Assembly: GCA_035222895.1 (NCBI GenBank)
Contig: JAVYIG010000319.1
Coordinates: 186,001-250,000, forward strand
Direction of reading: 5' to 3'
From: Strongylocentrotus droebachiensis
Taxonomy: Eukaryota; Echinodermata; Echinoidea; Camarodonta; Strongylocentrotidae
DNA: 64,000 nucleotides
The notes under the pieces were generated by a model that saw nothing but the letters and a program-made list of their open reading frames with translations, made no database searches and was not told the DNA's origin. The translations under genes and the position numbers were made by a program. This document shows, piece by piece, positions 40,996-54,800 of this stretch. Numbering within the stretch: position 1 is the stretch's first letter; each line of letters begins with the position of its first letter.

Positions 40996-43731
40996 GTTAA
41001 GGGTAAAATTCTGAATGTAGTGTGGAATTTCCTGCAAGTGAATTCAGTACTTAATGTGACAAAAACGCAACACAAAGAAGAACCACAGGTACACAAGTTT
41101 TTAAGTTCATCAATATATAGATATCTATATGTCAATCTGCACAATATATAATTTACAACTCCACATGATGTCGGGAACAAGCATGGAATGAATGAAACAA
41201 GAAAGATTGTCATGGAAACAAAGTTAGCTGGAAGAATAAGAGACAAGAAAACAAGTCAAAAACACAATTTCACATAAAATATATAGAATTTCACAAGAGA
41301 CACAAACCAGGAAAAAAGATCACTTTCTATACCAACTTTCCTACTGACACGAACCATTCGCTATAAATAATTTTCATGTACATTTATTGGTCTATAGAAC
41401 TGATATTTTGTAGCTATATACTGCATGTATGTATTAAGTACTGTTCTACAGGGGAAAAAAGCCCAATAAGTACATGTATGTTGTGCATGACTGACCATTG
41501 TTATTATTGCAATTTTCGATTATTTTTTTTATACCACTGGTCGAACAATCCTTTGTCTAAATTATACATGTATGATGGATTGTGTGTCTGGATGCTTTTA
41601 AGAGAAATAAAGCCGTCACCTTGCCTTAGTACATTGTATATATAGAAAAGTACCGGTATGCATCAATTAGCACTAAAAAAAACACATAAATATTTCTCTT
41701 TTATAATATAATAAATCTTAAAAGATTTATAAAATATTTCATGAAAATTTCTTTGTATCACCGATTTAAATCAACTGTCCGGACACACAACTTTTAGGTA
41801 TACCAAGATTTTGGCAATTTAGAAATTATAATGGCTTGATTCAACTAAGAGGTAAACATATACAGTACAATAAATATATAATTCACTTCCACATACCGGT
41901 ACTGTACACTCTATTTCTCTCTTTCTCTCTGCTGTTCTCTACAATTCGTTGCTAGTTTTGCAAACTGAAGTACGCTAACAGGTCAAGTACAGGAGATATG
42001 GTGGTTCACGAAACCATGCAGCAATAAATTCTCCAAAATAGCAATTTTGCGGGGGTTGAATAAGCTTTCCTGGAATACTCTTTAATTGGATAACTCGTGA
42101 CAATTTGCGATGGTTTTAGCAGCCATTGCAGAATGTCCTAGCTTGAACATGTTGAAAACAAAAATATGTGCAGAGAGGTAAAGAAAACAATCTAGGTGTG
42201 TTGATGCAATCTTTTTTTTAAAGGCCTGCAGCAGTTTACTGCATCACATATGGGCAAGCATTTAGTTGCATTCTTATATAGTAGCTCCATGGTTACATGC
42301 AGCCATTAAGTTTTTATTGTTTTGACTATACATCCAGTATGTCATTCATTTTGTAAGTAAAATATTGATTATTACACAATGGTGCTTAAGTTTTAGAGGT
42401 GGTTTATCACATTTTTTGTTGACAGAGCTTTAAATATTATTTTAAAAGTACATGTACCATATGTCGCACAAACAAGTACTTACGGTACTCAATGAATACA
42501 ATCTACATTCCTATTAATCAGATCAATAATATACGGTACCTCATAGTACATGTCAGCTAGTCTAGTAAAAGTAAATGTTGTTTTAAAAAAATTCTGACTC
42601 TGTGATTTAAAATACCATGTACCTAAATGTATCCTAAGAACATATCACTGAAAACTGCAAACATAGAATTAATTCAGCAAAACAGTTCATCACAAACCTG
42701 ATTAGATTTCGTTTTTGACCTTCAATTATTTGTTTCCCATCACTGTTCACTTCTTAAACAGTTATATACACTTGTTTACTACTCTAGGCCTTCACTGTAT
42801 CTAGCTGGTATTTTATAAACTAAATGACAATAAATATAAATACAAAACTATATTTGCATGGGACTACTACTGCATCAATATATAGGCTTATATTGCAAAG
42901 GAATAAATCAGACCAATCCATACAATTTTTCAGGTAAAACACTGGCCTATATTGTCCAATCATTTCATCCCAAAATCAGAAAATACTTGTAATAAGAACA
43001 CATTGACTAACATGTATCGATCTGTAATCCTCTTTGGTAACAATTCGTCCAAACAAAAGAAAATCATCAATTTTGGTAACAGTTTGTCCAAACTAACAAA
43101 ATATATCATTTTCTTTCTCCATTTGTAAAGTCAATATACTAGCTAGAAAGATGTCCTGTATGTGTGTACATGTATGTCAGAGACACACAAGTACACATAA
43201 AAAGCTTAATTTTCAAAAATAAGAAGAAATATTGCAATGTGTCCATATTATGTAATGCAAAACAAAAGCATTCATTACTGATCTGGAAAAATGTCAAATT
43301 AATACACATGATTTTAAGACTTCCAAACTTTTGGATTTGTCTCTCCTTTACATGCCTCCTTTAGCACAGTTTTATATACATGTACCTTTTCACATGTAAT
43401 TCTTTTCCAGGAGAAAAAAAAATGCAGTTTTACCACAATGATACAAATCTACATTTCTATACATAATCTGTTGCATGCATAGAATCAAAACACCCTATTT
43501 CAAATCAAAATGTACATAGCATATACCACATACATGTATAGCACACAACATCACAATCAATAATGGGCTCTATCAACTAGCCTTCGCTAAAAAAGTTACA
43601 ATTGATAATGATATAAATAACAATAAGGATTTACTAATAAAAAACAAGCATCCACTCAGGGTGCTCAAGACAACTAGTCTCACATTTAAAAATATTCCAG
43701 TCATTGCAAAATATTAATGGCAAGTCACAGA

Positions 43732-44347
43732 CAGGGGCGGATCTAGCTTTTTGCTAAGGGGGGGGTTTGACCAAAATAATGACGATGCGGAGCATCGTCC
43801 ACGAGCCGCGAAGCGGCGAGCCGATTTTTTTGTGGGTGTTTATTTGAACCCCGTCAGTGATGTTTTCCTGGCATCTATTAACACAATGGAGACCATAAAA
43901 AGCAGTGCATGATAACGTCTTTTTAAATCAAGTAACAGTTAAATAAAATAATGACGATGCGGAGCATCGTCCACGAGCCGCGAAGCGGCGAGCCGATTTT
44001 TTTTGGGGTGTTTATTTGAACCCCGTAAGTGATGTTTTCCTGGCATCTATTAACACAATGGAGACCATAAAAAGCAGTGCATGATAACGTCTTTTTAAAT
44101 CAAGTAACAGTTAAATACACAGTTATATCCAGAGTTATCATGTGTTTGGTTAAGTTACCAGATGAGTTGAATATCTTCTCAAAATATTTGCACTTGAAAG
44201 GGTTTCTCTCCAGCGTGCGTTTTTTTTTCTTTCTTTTTTTCTTTTTTTTCCTCTTTTTTTTCCCTTTTTTTTTTTTTTTTTTTTTTTTTGGGGCCGCCCA
44301 AGGGGGGGGTTTAAACCCCCTAAACCCCCCCCGTAGATCCGCGCCTG
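43732..44347. mobile_element. Inverted-repeat element family J with internal tandem units
   Basis: The ends CAGGGGCGGATCTAGC and GTAGATCCGCGCCTG are near-perfect inverted repeats, flanked by ACAGA on both sides (43727-43731 and 44348-44352). Inside are two copies of a 172-bp unit (from 43774 and 43946), each with two small hairpins (GATGCGGAGCATC and GCCGCGAAGCGGC), then a T-rich tract and C/G runs. Confidence 0.85.
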
Positions 44348-45150
44348 ACAGATATTCAATAATTTGCTATTCCATACGTTACAAACAATATAGCAAAGTA
44401 AACTGAAATTAATACTGCAACTATCACTTAATTTCCTTGTAATTTGGTCTGATTCAAACTCTACTGGCCTGGGCTATCAACAGAATCATTGGGTATGCTA
44501 AAAACTTGCATGTCTTCTGTAATATTGGTACAATATCTTGGACTTGCTCTAATAAAAGTAGTTGCTACACTACTATATTGCACTGGAAATATTCTGGAGT
44601 GGCAAATGTAGTTCAATGTCTCGTACAAGGATATCCCAGTTCGTGTCTCCTGTATACCCAGATTGTAGAAGGTAAAAGCATCCTTATACAGACTACTTTT
44701 CTTGAGCAAATCCCTAACATTTGAAGACAAGTTTTGCAACATTGTGTGTTTTAAGTATTCTTATTTTTTCAGTAAGAATGTTTTCATCATTTTCATACAT
44801 GGACTTGTTCATAATTTGAGCATATATTTCATTCAATGTTTCTGATGTCTGTAAAATATGTGACATCAGCTACACACCTCTATTGTGTACTTTTAATACA
44901 ACAGGGTGCTAAATGCCTTTATCAATCAGTAGACATTAAAAACCTTAAAATGCCCACAATTTCCTGCAGAGTTCTTTCTTACAAGAATTTGTTTGTCCAG
45001 AGGGTTTATCTACTGGCTAATGTATTGCAATACAAGTCATCTGATTCTGTTTCATTGTCCAATATAGGGGTTGCAAATGGCCCGCACCTCCTCAAAAAAC
45101 AAAGCAATCGATTTGCAGGAATGCTAACTGTAAAAAGGAATACAACCATG

Positions 45151-45345
45151 TACAGTCAAACCTGCTTTAGTGACCACCTGTCTACAAAGACCACCTGTCT
45201 ATAAAGACCACATGTTTTGTTTCCCTTGAAAAATTGTTTCTCATTGAAACATGTACTAAAGGAACCTGTCTACAAAGACCACCTGTCTTCAAAGACCACT
45301 TTTTGTGTTTCCCTTGGGTGATCGCTATAGACAAGTTTGGCTGTA
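45151..45345. mobile_element. MITE family E, copy 2
   Basis: Begins TACAGTCAAACCTGC and ends AAGTTTGGCTGTA. It contains repeated GACCACCTGTCTACAAA units, one or two more than the copy at 22.4 kb. Confidence 0.85.
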
Positions 45346-45426
45346 CATTGATAAAAGTTAATGTAAATATTTCGAGAACACAAACAGAGCTACATTATTA
45401 CATCTTGCAGGACTATATACAAACGA

Positions 45427-45720
45427 CTACGACTTCCCAGTTAGGAGCGCGGGGGAGAGATGTTGGAGGCTTGCTGGAAGAGGCGTGACCGACGCGTTGA
45501 CGACGTCGGAGGCGTAGCAGTAAGCGAAGCCCTCACTCTGGGTGCAGGTCGTGAGGTTGTGGTCGATGATCATGGTGATGATGCCGGAGATGATGATGAT
45601 GACGCCAAGGAGGGAGATGAGGAGGGAGGGGAGTTTGTCTCGGCCGTAGATGGAGCCTTCCGCCACTCGTAGGTAGCACAGAGATGGAATGCAGATGAGA
45701 GGAACGGCACAGATCACCCC
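45427..45720 (-). CDS. SLC38A11: SLC38A11-like terminal exon
   Basis: 97 codons and TAG. GVICAVPLICIPSLCYLRVA matches the family LNGVLCATPLIFIIPSACYL. A last transmembrane helix (SLLISLLGVIIIISGIITMI) follows, then a tail of about 40 residues. The acceptor on the minus strand is tatatag. Confidence 0.93.
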   Translation of the reverse strand, partial: GVICAVPLICIPSLCYLRVAEGSIYGRDKLPSLLISLLGVIIIISGIITMIIDHNLTTCTQSEGFAYCYASDVVNASVTPLPASLQHLSPALLTGKS

Positions 45721-45859
45721 CTATATATGCAAGATGCAGTAAATGGAATATGTTAGAAGTGTAACATTTGTTCTAGTCTATCATTGTAGAGCATTAATAA
45801 TATTAATATAAATATTGATAATAATACTAATACTAATAATACTAATAATACTACTACTG

Positions 45860-45890
<31 letters not shown>

Positions 45891-48800
45891 TAATAATAAT
45901 AATAATTATGATAATAGTAATAATAATAATAAGAAAGAAAAATTGCACTAGCTCACACACCTCAATATACATATAATTTTTGCATATTAATCCTGTATTA
46001 CGTTCAAACAACCTCTGAATGGAACAAATCTAGTCATTAGCAAAAAGGACCTACAGGCAGAATGATGATATCACAGAGTTGCTAATTTGTACAACGTGAT
46101 AATATCATAACTTTTGTTGTTTCAATTGGGTTTTGCTCAAACTTCAAATATCTGTCTCTCTCATTTTTCTGCTTTTATTAAGACAAACTACTCTAACTAT
46201 CAGGGTGGATTTCTCATTTTGGTCAGGGATAATTTAGACGGCTTTCGAGAACATGGGTCATTGTGGGCCATGGGCTTTGTAATATATTCAGGTATATTGC
46301 TTGGTTGTTTGCTTATTCAAAGATACACTTCTATGCCAAGATATATACTTGGAGTTGCTTGTTACTCAATAAATACCATCAAATTGTAATCACTGCATCA
46401 CGATATGATTTGTTGGCATAGTAGTATATCTTTGAATAAGCAATATACCTGAATATATTACATCCCCCTTACTTTTAAAGGCATCGTTTAACAATGTTAA
46501 ATCTGAGATGCACGGCCCTACGTGTTATCAGCGATTGTGATATGGTGTAATATTGAAGCCCTAAAAAAATTTGCACTTCAAAATGATCATGAAGTGCCTC
46601 AAAAAAGTAAAAATCTTTGAGTGACCGGTTTACCATACTTGGTTTTTGACATTTTGATTTCCAATCATAAATATCTTGATAATCAGACAGGCGATTGGCT
46701 TGTAAAATTCATGGGGTTCCTGACTGACCTAAAGGTTTATAATTATCATTGCAGAATGAGCTAAATCAAGGATTTTTTTTAAAGGATCTAAGACAAAGTT
46801 ACCGGATCCCTTTAAAGAAAAGGGGGTAAAAATTAATGGTTTCTTACGTTGACAGCAAGGACCAATCCAAGGCAGGATGTACTCATGGAGACACCAAGCA
46901 CAAGACCGACGATGATGAGGGTGAGAATGAGATGCCTCTGGAGTGGCTGCGGTGAATCGACCCATCCTTGACGGACCATCACGTTCTCTATTACCTGTGG
47001 GTTGAATTGAATGGGAGTCTTGTGTTAAAGAATGAATATCAACTGTAGGAATACACTGGAGGAGGCGCGATAGCTCAGTTGGTAGAGCAGTGGTCTCTAT
47101 TTCAGTGACCCGGGTTCGAAACTAAGTCAATGCGCTAGAGACCTTTGGTAAGGCATCATCACCAATCCTCATCACCAGGTCCCTCAGAGAGGATTGACAT
47201 AAAACAGTCGGTCCTCTGGTTGCTTACTAACAAGCAATTACGCTTTCTTAGCAGTCAGGTAAAATAACAACCACACTCTAACCGTGTAGTCATCGTCATC
47301 ATCTGCATCAATCATCATCATCATCATCATCATAAATATTATCCCCCCCCCCCCTCATTATCATCAGCAGCAGAATTATCGAGACTATCATAGTCTCTCC
47401 TCCATGTCCTCCTCCTCGTCATCATCATCACTATCATCACAACCATCACCATGGTCCTCATTTTCATCATTATCATCATCATCATCATCATCATCATAAT
47501 CAATATAATTTTCACCACCATTATCACCACCACCTTGCACAATCAGCAGATATCGATCACCATCAAGACCATTACCACCACCACCAACATTACCTCCACC
47601 ATTATCAACACCACCATCATCACCACCACCTTGCACGTACCATCATCACCACCACCATCATCACCAAGACCATCACCACCACCACCACTACCACCATCAT
47701 CACCACCACCATCAACATCACCACCATCATCACTATCATCACTAGCACCGCCATCATATATCACCACCACCATCATCACCACCACCATCATCGACCCCCC
47801 CCCCCCCATCATCACCACCACCATCAATACCAACACCATCATCACCATCACCATCACCATCACCACACTCATCACCACCACCATCATCACCACCACCATC
47901 ATCACCACCACCATCATCACCGCCACCACCACCATCATCAGCACCACAATCATCAGCACCACCATCATCACCACCACCATCCCCACAACCCCCACCATCA
48001 TCTCCATCATGATAACTCAATAACGCAGGGCTGTCAATCCTCCCGCATTTGGAGGGAGTCTCACGCCACCGTGCTCATTCTTCTCCCGCCGCCCCCAAAG
48101 CTTGTAGCGGGAGACTCCCGGTACCACGCCTTTCTCCCGCTCTCCCGCCAACGATGTAGAATCTCACGGTTTCTGAAAAAACCTCCCACCAAAAAAATAT
48201 CTGCTCTTACCCCCACCCTGCTTTTATTCAGCGGCTGGCTGAGTCGTTGCGAAATTTTTCCTCAAAAACTGGACAAAAAATAAATAAATGTGTACTCTTA
48301 CCCCCCACCCCCCCCCCCCCCCCAAAAAAAAAAAAAATCTCCCTCCAAGCAGTTTCCCAGAGTTGACAGCCCTGATAACGGTATATCCTATAACCCAAAA
48401 ATCTAAATCTGAAGCAGGAGAAAATCTTCTCATCAGAGGTTTTGACTTACCTCTCTGCACACAAAACATTCCAATGGGAAGGTGCACATGATGGTAATAG
48501 CAAAGAGCACTCTTGCAATGTTCACCAGGACATCATTGTAGCAGTAATTCTCCAGTAAGTCACCTGGCAACATGAAAAGACAAGTTACAAAATGAGTCAC
48601 ATATTGAATCTTAAGCTTCTGTACAAGTGTCGTAGTCGATTGAATTAAGGTAGAGGCCTGCCCCCGCCCCCCACTCAGTGTTATTTAGAGTAGGTGTATG
48701 CATCAGGCGCGTACGCAGGGAAGGGGGGGGGGGTTTGGGATCGTTGCGAAATTTTTTGGCCGATTTTAAAACCCCCCCTTGAAAAAATCCTGCGTACGCC

Positions 48801-51800
48801 ACTGGTATGCATGTTCCCTCCTTTTGAAAACACCCCCCCCCCCCTAAGTCTGGTGTGTAGAGTCAATACAATGCGTGAAAATTTCTCCTTTACCTGACAT
48901 TTTGGGAACACGAATGCGGTCCCTCCTACCCCGGAGTGGGGGGGGGGGGGGGGGGCCGGGGTAGAGGTGCGCTGATTTTAAATATTTATATAAAATGTAT
49001 CATTGCGTAAGGGAAGGTTTGATCGAACAGGGTTATCAAAAATTCTTGCTTGGAAACACTCTGAGTAACGATCATTATTGATTTTAAAACGGTAGAATAC
49101 TGCCATCATCCTTATCATCACATCCCAGGTATGTTACAGACATTGGTGATCATATGGCCCTCCATTTCTGTCAGTTATATGCTATTCTTATAAAGCTGGT
49201 ATAGATGCTTTCATTTTCTGTTGCCCATTTGTTCAGGCTTTGTAGATATGTAAGGCATTGCCTTCCCCTGCTTCTCTTTCCAGAAATTTTCCCTTTTTAA
49301 TATTGTTTTTTTCTCCAGATTATCCTTTCGGTATATGTGCCCAACAAATTGCATTTGCCTCTTTCTTATTGGGTTGAAGAGTGATTGTTTTACTCTTGCT
49401 TTTCTGTCCATGATATATTCTTTATCCTTCTCAAGAATCAGGCATCTGTAGCCTCTAATCTTCTTTCAAGCTCTTTGTTCATTGTCCGACACTCACGACA
49501 ATGGAGAAATACTGACCAGATATATGACTTTTAGGACACATATTTGGGTTTTCATAGTAATGATCCTACTTTTCATTACAGATCAGGGAGGTGTTTCACA
49601 AAGATCCTTAGTTGAACTTAACTCTAAGTTGGACTTAAAAATTATGGAAAGCCATTAGCATCTTTGAAAATATTTTGTAAAAGTTATTTTGAAAGGCATT
49701 ATTTGTTTATTAAAATCATTCATATTTTCTATCATCAAGGAGATTTTATGTTCTGGATGTGGAATTTATAAAAAGTCTAAAATACTTGAATTTCTGCTTT
49801 TGAATATATTTCATTTTAAGACTCCAATGGCTGTCAATAATTTTTAAGTCCAACTTAGAGTTAAGTTCTACTTAGGATCTTTGTGAAACACCCCCTGATC
49901 TTATTAACCGATTGCTTACTGGAACCAGGTGGTCCCTGTATTGAGCCTACGGGAATTCGAAAATTTAGGAGTCAGTGGGTTAAATGGATATAATATAAAG
50001 ATTCTTAAAAGATTTGTAACGCACACCTGGGGGGTGTTTCACAAAGATCCTAGGTTAAACTTATCTCTAAGTTGGACTTAAAAGTTATAGAAAGCCATTA
50101 GCATCTTTGAAAATATTTTGTAAAAGTTATTTTGAAAGGCATAAAATGTTGATTCAAATCATTTATATTTTTTATCATCAAGGAGACTTCATGTTCTGGA
50201 TGTGGAATTCATAAAAAGTCTAAAATACTTGAATTTCTGCTTTTGAATAACTTTCATTTTTAGGCTCCAATGGCTGTCCATAACTTTTAAGTCCAACTTA
50301 GTGTTAAGTTCTACTTAGGATCTTTGTGAAACACCCCCCTGGGACCCGTTTCACAAAGCCTTTTTTCAATGACAAATGACAAAAATCAGTGACAAATCTG
50401 CTGATAACCAATCAGAAGCTAGGATTTCAGTAGCTTATAACAAAGAATGTCATTTGTCACTGATGACAAATTTTTCTGAAAAAGGGTGTACATTTAGAGT
50501 GTACTCACCCTGCGTATGACCAGTGAACGTTACGTAACCACATATCCCTATGATGGCGCACATGATGAAAGCACCGAAGACCGATATGTGCGTGACCTTG
50601 GCCCATTTGCTGCTGTTGGCTTGCTCCATGGAGTCGTAAACCAGGAAGGAATTGTGCTGACAGATAAATGCTACAGGATGCATGAGAGAAAGAAGAACAA
50701 GAAAGAACAGATTAAAGAATTAGTCCTGAGCAACCTGAATATATACGCATAAATTGTGTATCTGAACAGGTTGGTAATCTAAACAGGTCATAAACAAGTA
50801 TATCAAATAATTTTGTTGTTTAGTACAACAAATGTTTCACAGGGTATGTTAACATTTGTACAAATAGCAAACATTCACAAATAACTATTAATTAACGCAT
50901 ATTTTTCTTTAAATAAATTTGATAGGAACTTATTTTTGTTACCGTAAGTACATCCAGGCCCTGTCTATTAGAGTTGCGTTGAAAAATAATTTGCAACTCT
51001 GTGCTAAAGAGATAGGAGATGCCATTGATATCACAATTTGTTTGTAAACAATCGCAGCTCTTTAATATCAGACAGGGCCCTGGACATATAACACATCTCC
51101 CCCCCCCCCCCCCCCACCCAGCAGGCCCTTCCATCCTACAGACCACCTGGCTATATACCTTGATGCATATGGCAGCAGATACACATGCATTTTTAGAATT
51201 ACCCATTCAAAAGTGTAAACTTTCCTTTTGCAGACCTTAAATTGTCATTTCTTACAAAGAAGTTTCAGAATCTATGACTGTAAAATTTCACACATGATAC
51301 CTCAAGGATATATTTTAAACACTTGCCAAGTTTCATGGAGTATACACAAGTATGCAAAAGGGTTTTACTGCCTTTTTAGAATACAATTAAACTATTAATG
51401 ATACAATGTACATGTTTATCATCTTGCCTTTAAGATTTGTTAACTTGCAATGTAGCAGAAGTTTATAACATCATATTAGAAAGAACAAGAGAGTTAAAGT
51501 TTAGACAAAATTAAATGAGTGATAAAAATTAATATAAGGGCACCAAAACAGAGAAATATACTGATACATAGTCTTTACAAGATTATGTCTTAAAACATTA
51601 CAGCCTTCACTGTAAGCCCTTTGCAATGTAAATAAATTCAACACAGAAAGGAGTCCAAATATTTGCTTGATCTATGTTCCTTGTTTTAAATGCAAATATG
51701 AAGAACTTTAGGTTCAAATACACTTTATCCATTTGAAGATCCAAACAAACTAGACTGCAAGAGCAGCTTATGCAAATAGATTTTTTCGCATGGCCCGGAT

Positions 51801-54800
51801 GAGAGATATGGAATATTTCTTACCATGACAAGAGAACACACAAATAATTGAATAAACAGGGTCTCTCTTTCACACAGGTGTTGTAGCACCTTCTCACTTT
51901 AAAGCCTGTCTGCACTAGTTTGGCCAGGAGGGATAAGACCTCCCTGCATGGTCACTGACAGGTGGTTATCTCATCAAATCAGCTCTCAATTCACATAAGA
52001 AAAGAGGATCATGGGGGACCAACGGGTACTGCCTATGCATTGTTTGCTTTAAAGTATGATACTATATCTAAAATAGCAAATATATCTTCTGGAAAAGAAT
52101 TTATACAAATTACTTTTTCAATTGATTAATGATTAGTGGTTGAGGTCTAGCGGATGAGTTGTCAAAATAGGAACCATACGTGGGTTCAAATCCTGCCATG
52201 GCACCACTGTCCTTTGGAAAGATGTTAATCATCATCATCATCATCGTCATCATCATTATCATCATCCTCTCTGTCATTGTCTTCGTCATCATCATCTCAA
52301 CCATCACCATCACCACCATCCCCACTATCATCATCACCATATATTCCATCATCATCATCATCATTATCCTCCTCCTCCTCATCATCAACATCATTGTCAT
52401 CATTTTTACCACTTTCATCACCTCCACCACCACCATCATCATCATTGCCATCATTATCATCATCATCATCGATATCCACTTACCAAACATGATGATGCCT
52501 ATGCTTTCAAAGAAAGTAGATTTGCCAAAGACCCAAGCATTTTCTGTGTGTGGTCTGTGTATGACAAAATGGAAGAAAAAAAAATACGATTCCAAAGTCT
52601 TTAAAAAGGAATCAACCTTTGAAAGGCTATTTCAACATCCTTGTGCATCACTTTTGGAGTGTGTGGACACTGCATGTACATTGATGCTACATAATCTGAA
52701 CATGATTTCTACAGGCAATCCAGCAGGGTATTGAAAGTGGCCTGAAGTTGGTACCTTGAAAATCTGTGACCATATTCAGAATGTTTTTAACATGAATACA
52801 TTAATGTACTACTTGATATTCACAAATAAATGTTGAATATTCAGTCCATAAAGTTCACCAGAAGCAAGATTACATACCGGTAATAGTAACAATTGCAGAG
52901 GATTTTTCTGAACATTACTCCTTTAGTTTTAATATATAAATTTGCATTGTATCATGATACATATCAAATCTTTCTTTATCTTTAGTGGAAATCATTCAGA
53001 TCATTACTGATTTTTTGTTAATATCTTCTGAATTTAAATAGTTTTATTCATATTTGCAAGGAAGTTTTTTCTGACACAATACTTTCTTGACCCTGCCAAA
53101 AGTTAAATCATACTTTTTACACAGACACACACCCTCTAGAAAGAGGGGCACCTTACATTTTAAATATTTCTTTACCCGGGGAAGGGCATAAGCAGCTACA
53201 AAATGTAAATACGCTGCACCAAGAGTAAGCAATAAGAAAGGTTCAAGTGATATAACCTTTATATCAAGTTTCTGTACACTAAATTCCTTTGGCAATATAA
53301 GCACTTTAGACCACAACTAAATATTCATTTCCTTCTGAAGTTGACTTTCTTTTTAAGGGGAGGGGCATGGCCTTTATTGCCCCCCCCCCCCCCCTTCTCA
53401 CTCGCACCCTGTTAGGCTATTGGTGTTAAGGCAATGAAATGAAGATCTGTACTCACACATGCATTGTTGACAATCTGACGATGACAATGACCATTATAAA
53501 TATGAGTAATACCAGTGATAATACAGCCGCCTGCAAAAAAGAATAAATACAATATATAGATATCAATTGGGGAAAAGTTAGAGGGATGATTGGCAGGTAT
53601 ATCATGATACAGGCATAGATATAGAGAAAGAAAGGCAGAGACAGAGACATGCAGGGAGAGGCAGGGAGAGAGAGAGACAGAGAGAGAGAGAAAGAGAGAA
53701 AGAGAGGGGGTGGGGGAAGAGAAAGAAATAGGGGAGGAAATGTAATGGGGATTGAGAGTGAAGTTCATAGACTAAAAGTTGCACATTTCATATATACATA
53801 TTCAATAAATTCTTTTTCAAGATAGGAGGCTAGACAGAATGGATCAATTAAATACACCAAAACAGGATAAATAATTAGATTCTCATAACAAAACTGTACC
53901 TTATATGTGTAGAATTTATATTTTAGATCTGAATCTTAACGTTAACAAGATTCAGAAGTGGATGTGATATCTCTAAATAATGATAATCTGATTCTGCATT
54001 TGTACTTGTTGTATCAATTTGATGTAAACATATTATAAACATCTATATTTGAGTAACATATCCTGTTTTATAAAACCAGAAGTGGCACTTAGTTTGCAAA
54101 CATATATGTACATACTTCATGAACAGCAAACATTATTGCATGCACAATTTCACTGTTGATCTAATCAATGATGTCAACATGTAACTCCAAATTTCATGTG
54201 CCTGTTTTCAATTTTTACAAGAACTTCAACTTTTTCTTGGTCCTTGAAATATTGGACATACAGTTGAACAGAACTGTAATTATAAATAAAAAACATATTT
54301 CTTACCTTCACTAATTTTGTTACATTTTTGTACATGGAAACAGGTAGGTTGAATAACACGGTGACAATGCTGATCACAAAATAGCGGTTGGCAAGAACGT
54401 TTGTTTCTGTTAATGATAACAAAGAGAAAGGAAGTTAGAAGGTACACGTTAGGTATGAGTACAAGACAGAAAAATGATAGAGAGAGAGGGGGAGAGAAGA
54501 AGAGAGGGAGAGAGAAAGGAGAGAGGGGGAGAGAGACAAGAGAGTAGGGGAGAGAAGAAGAGAGGGAGAGAGAGGGAGAGAGAGAGAGAGGGGGGGGGAG
54601 GGCAAAAGAGACACACAAAAAGGGGTAGGAGAGAGGAAGAGAGAGTGAGAAAAAAAGATAGAAAGAAAAAGAAAACAAAAATGAGTAATAGAGATATAAT
54701 AGAGAGGAAGAAAAACATAATTAAACAAATAATGAACTGTTTACATATTATTTAGAGTGATTAAATATTTGATTCCTCAGAAATAGAATGACAAGATACA

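Larger units (their letters stand above)
40517..45426 (-). other. Region between the convergent genes, including SLC38A11-like 3' UTR
   Basis: No coding exon on either strand. It contains a G-rich tract (40967-40995), AT-rich unique sequence, a family J element (43732-44347) and a family E MITE (45151-45345). Several AATAAA motifs occur on the minus strand (for example at about 41382-41387 and 42313), so the transporter's 3' UTR could be up to 4 kb long. Confidence 0.4.

Noticed and set aside
47058-47130. tRNA gene
   Set aside because: A and B boxes are good, but the acceptor and anticodon stems do not close and a SINE body follows.
47451-48023. Long frames on both strands (Thr/Ile-rich, Met/Val-rich)
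   Set aside because: All fall in the ATC/ACC trinucleotide tract.
53412-54728. Ser/Leu/Phe-rich minus-strand frames
   Set aside because: They are translations of GA-rich microsatellites next to transporter exons.
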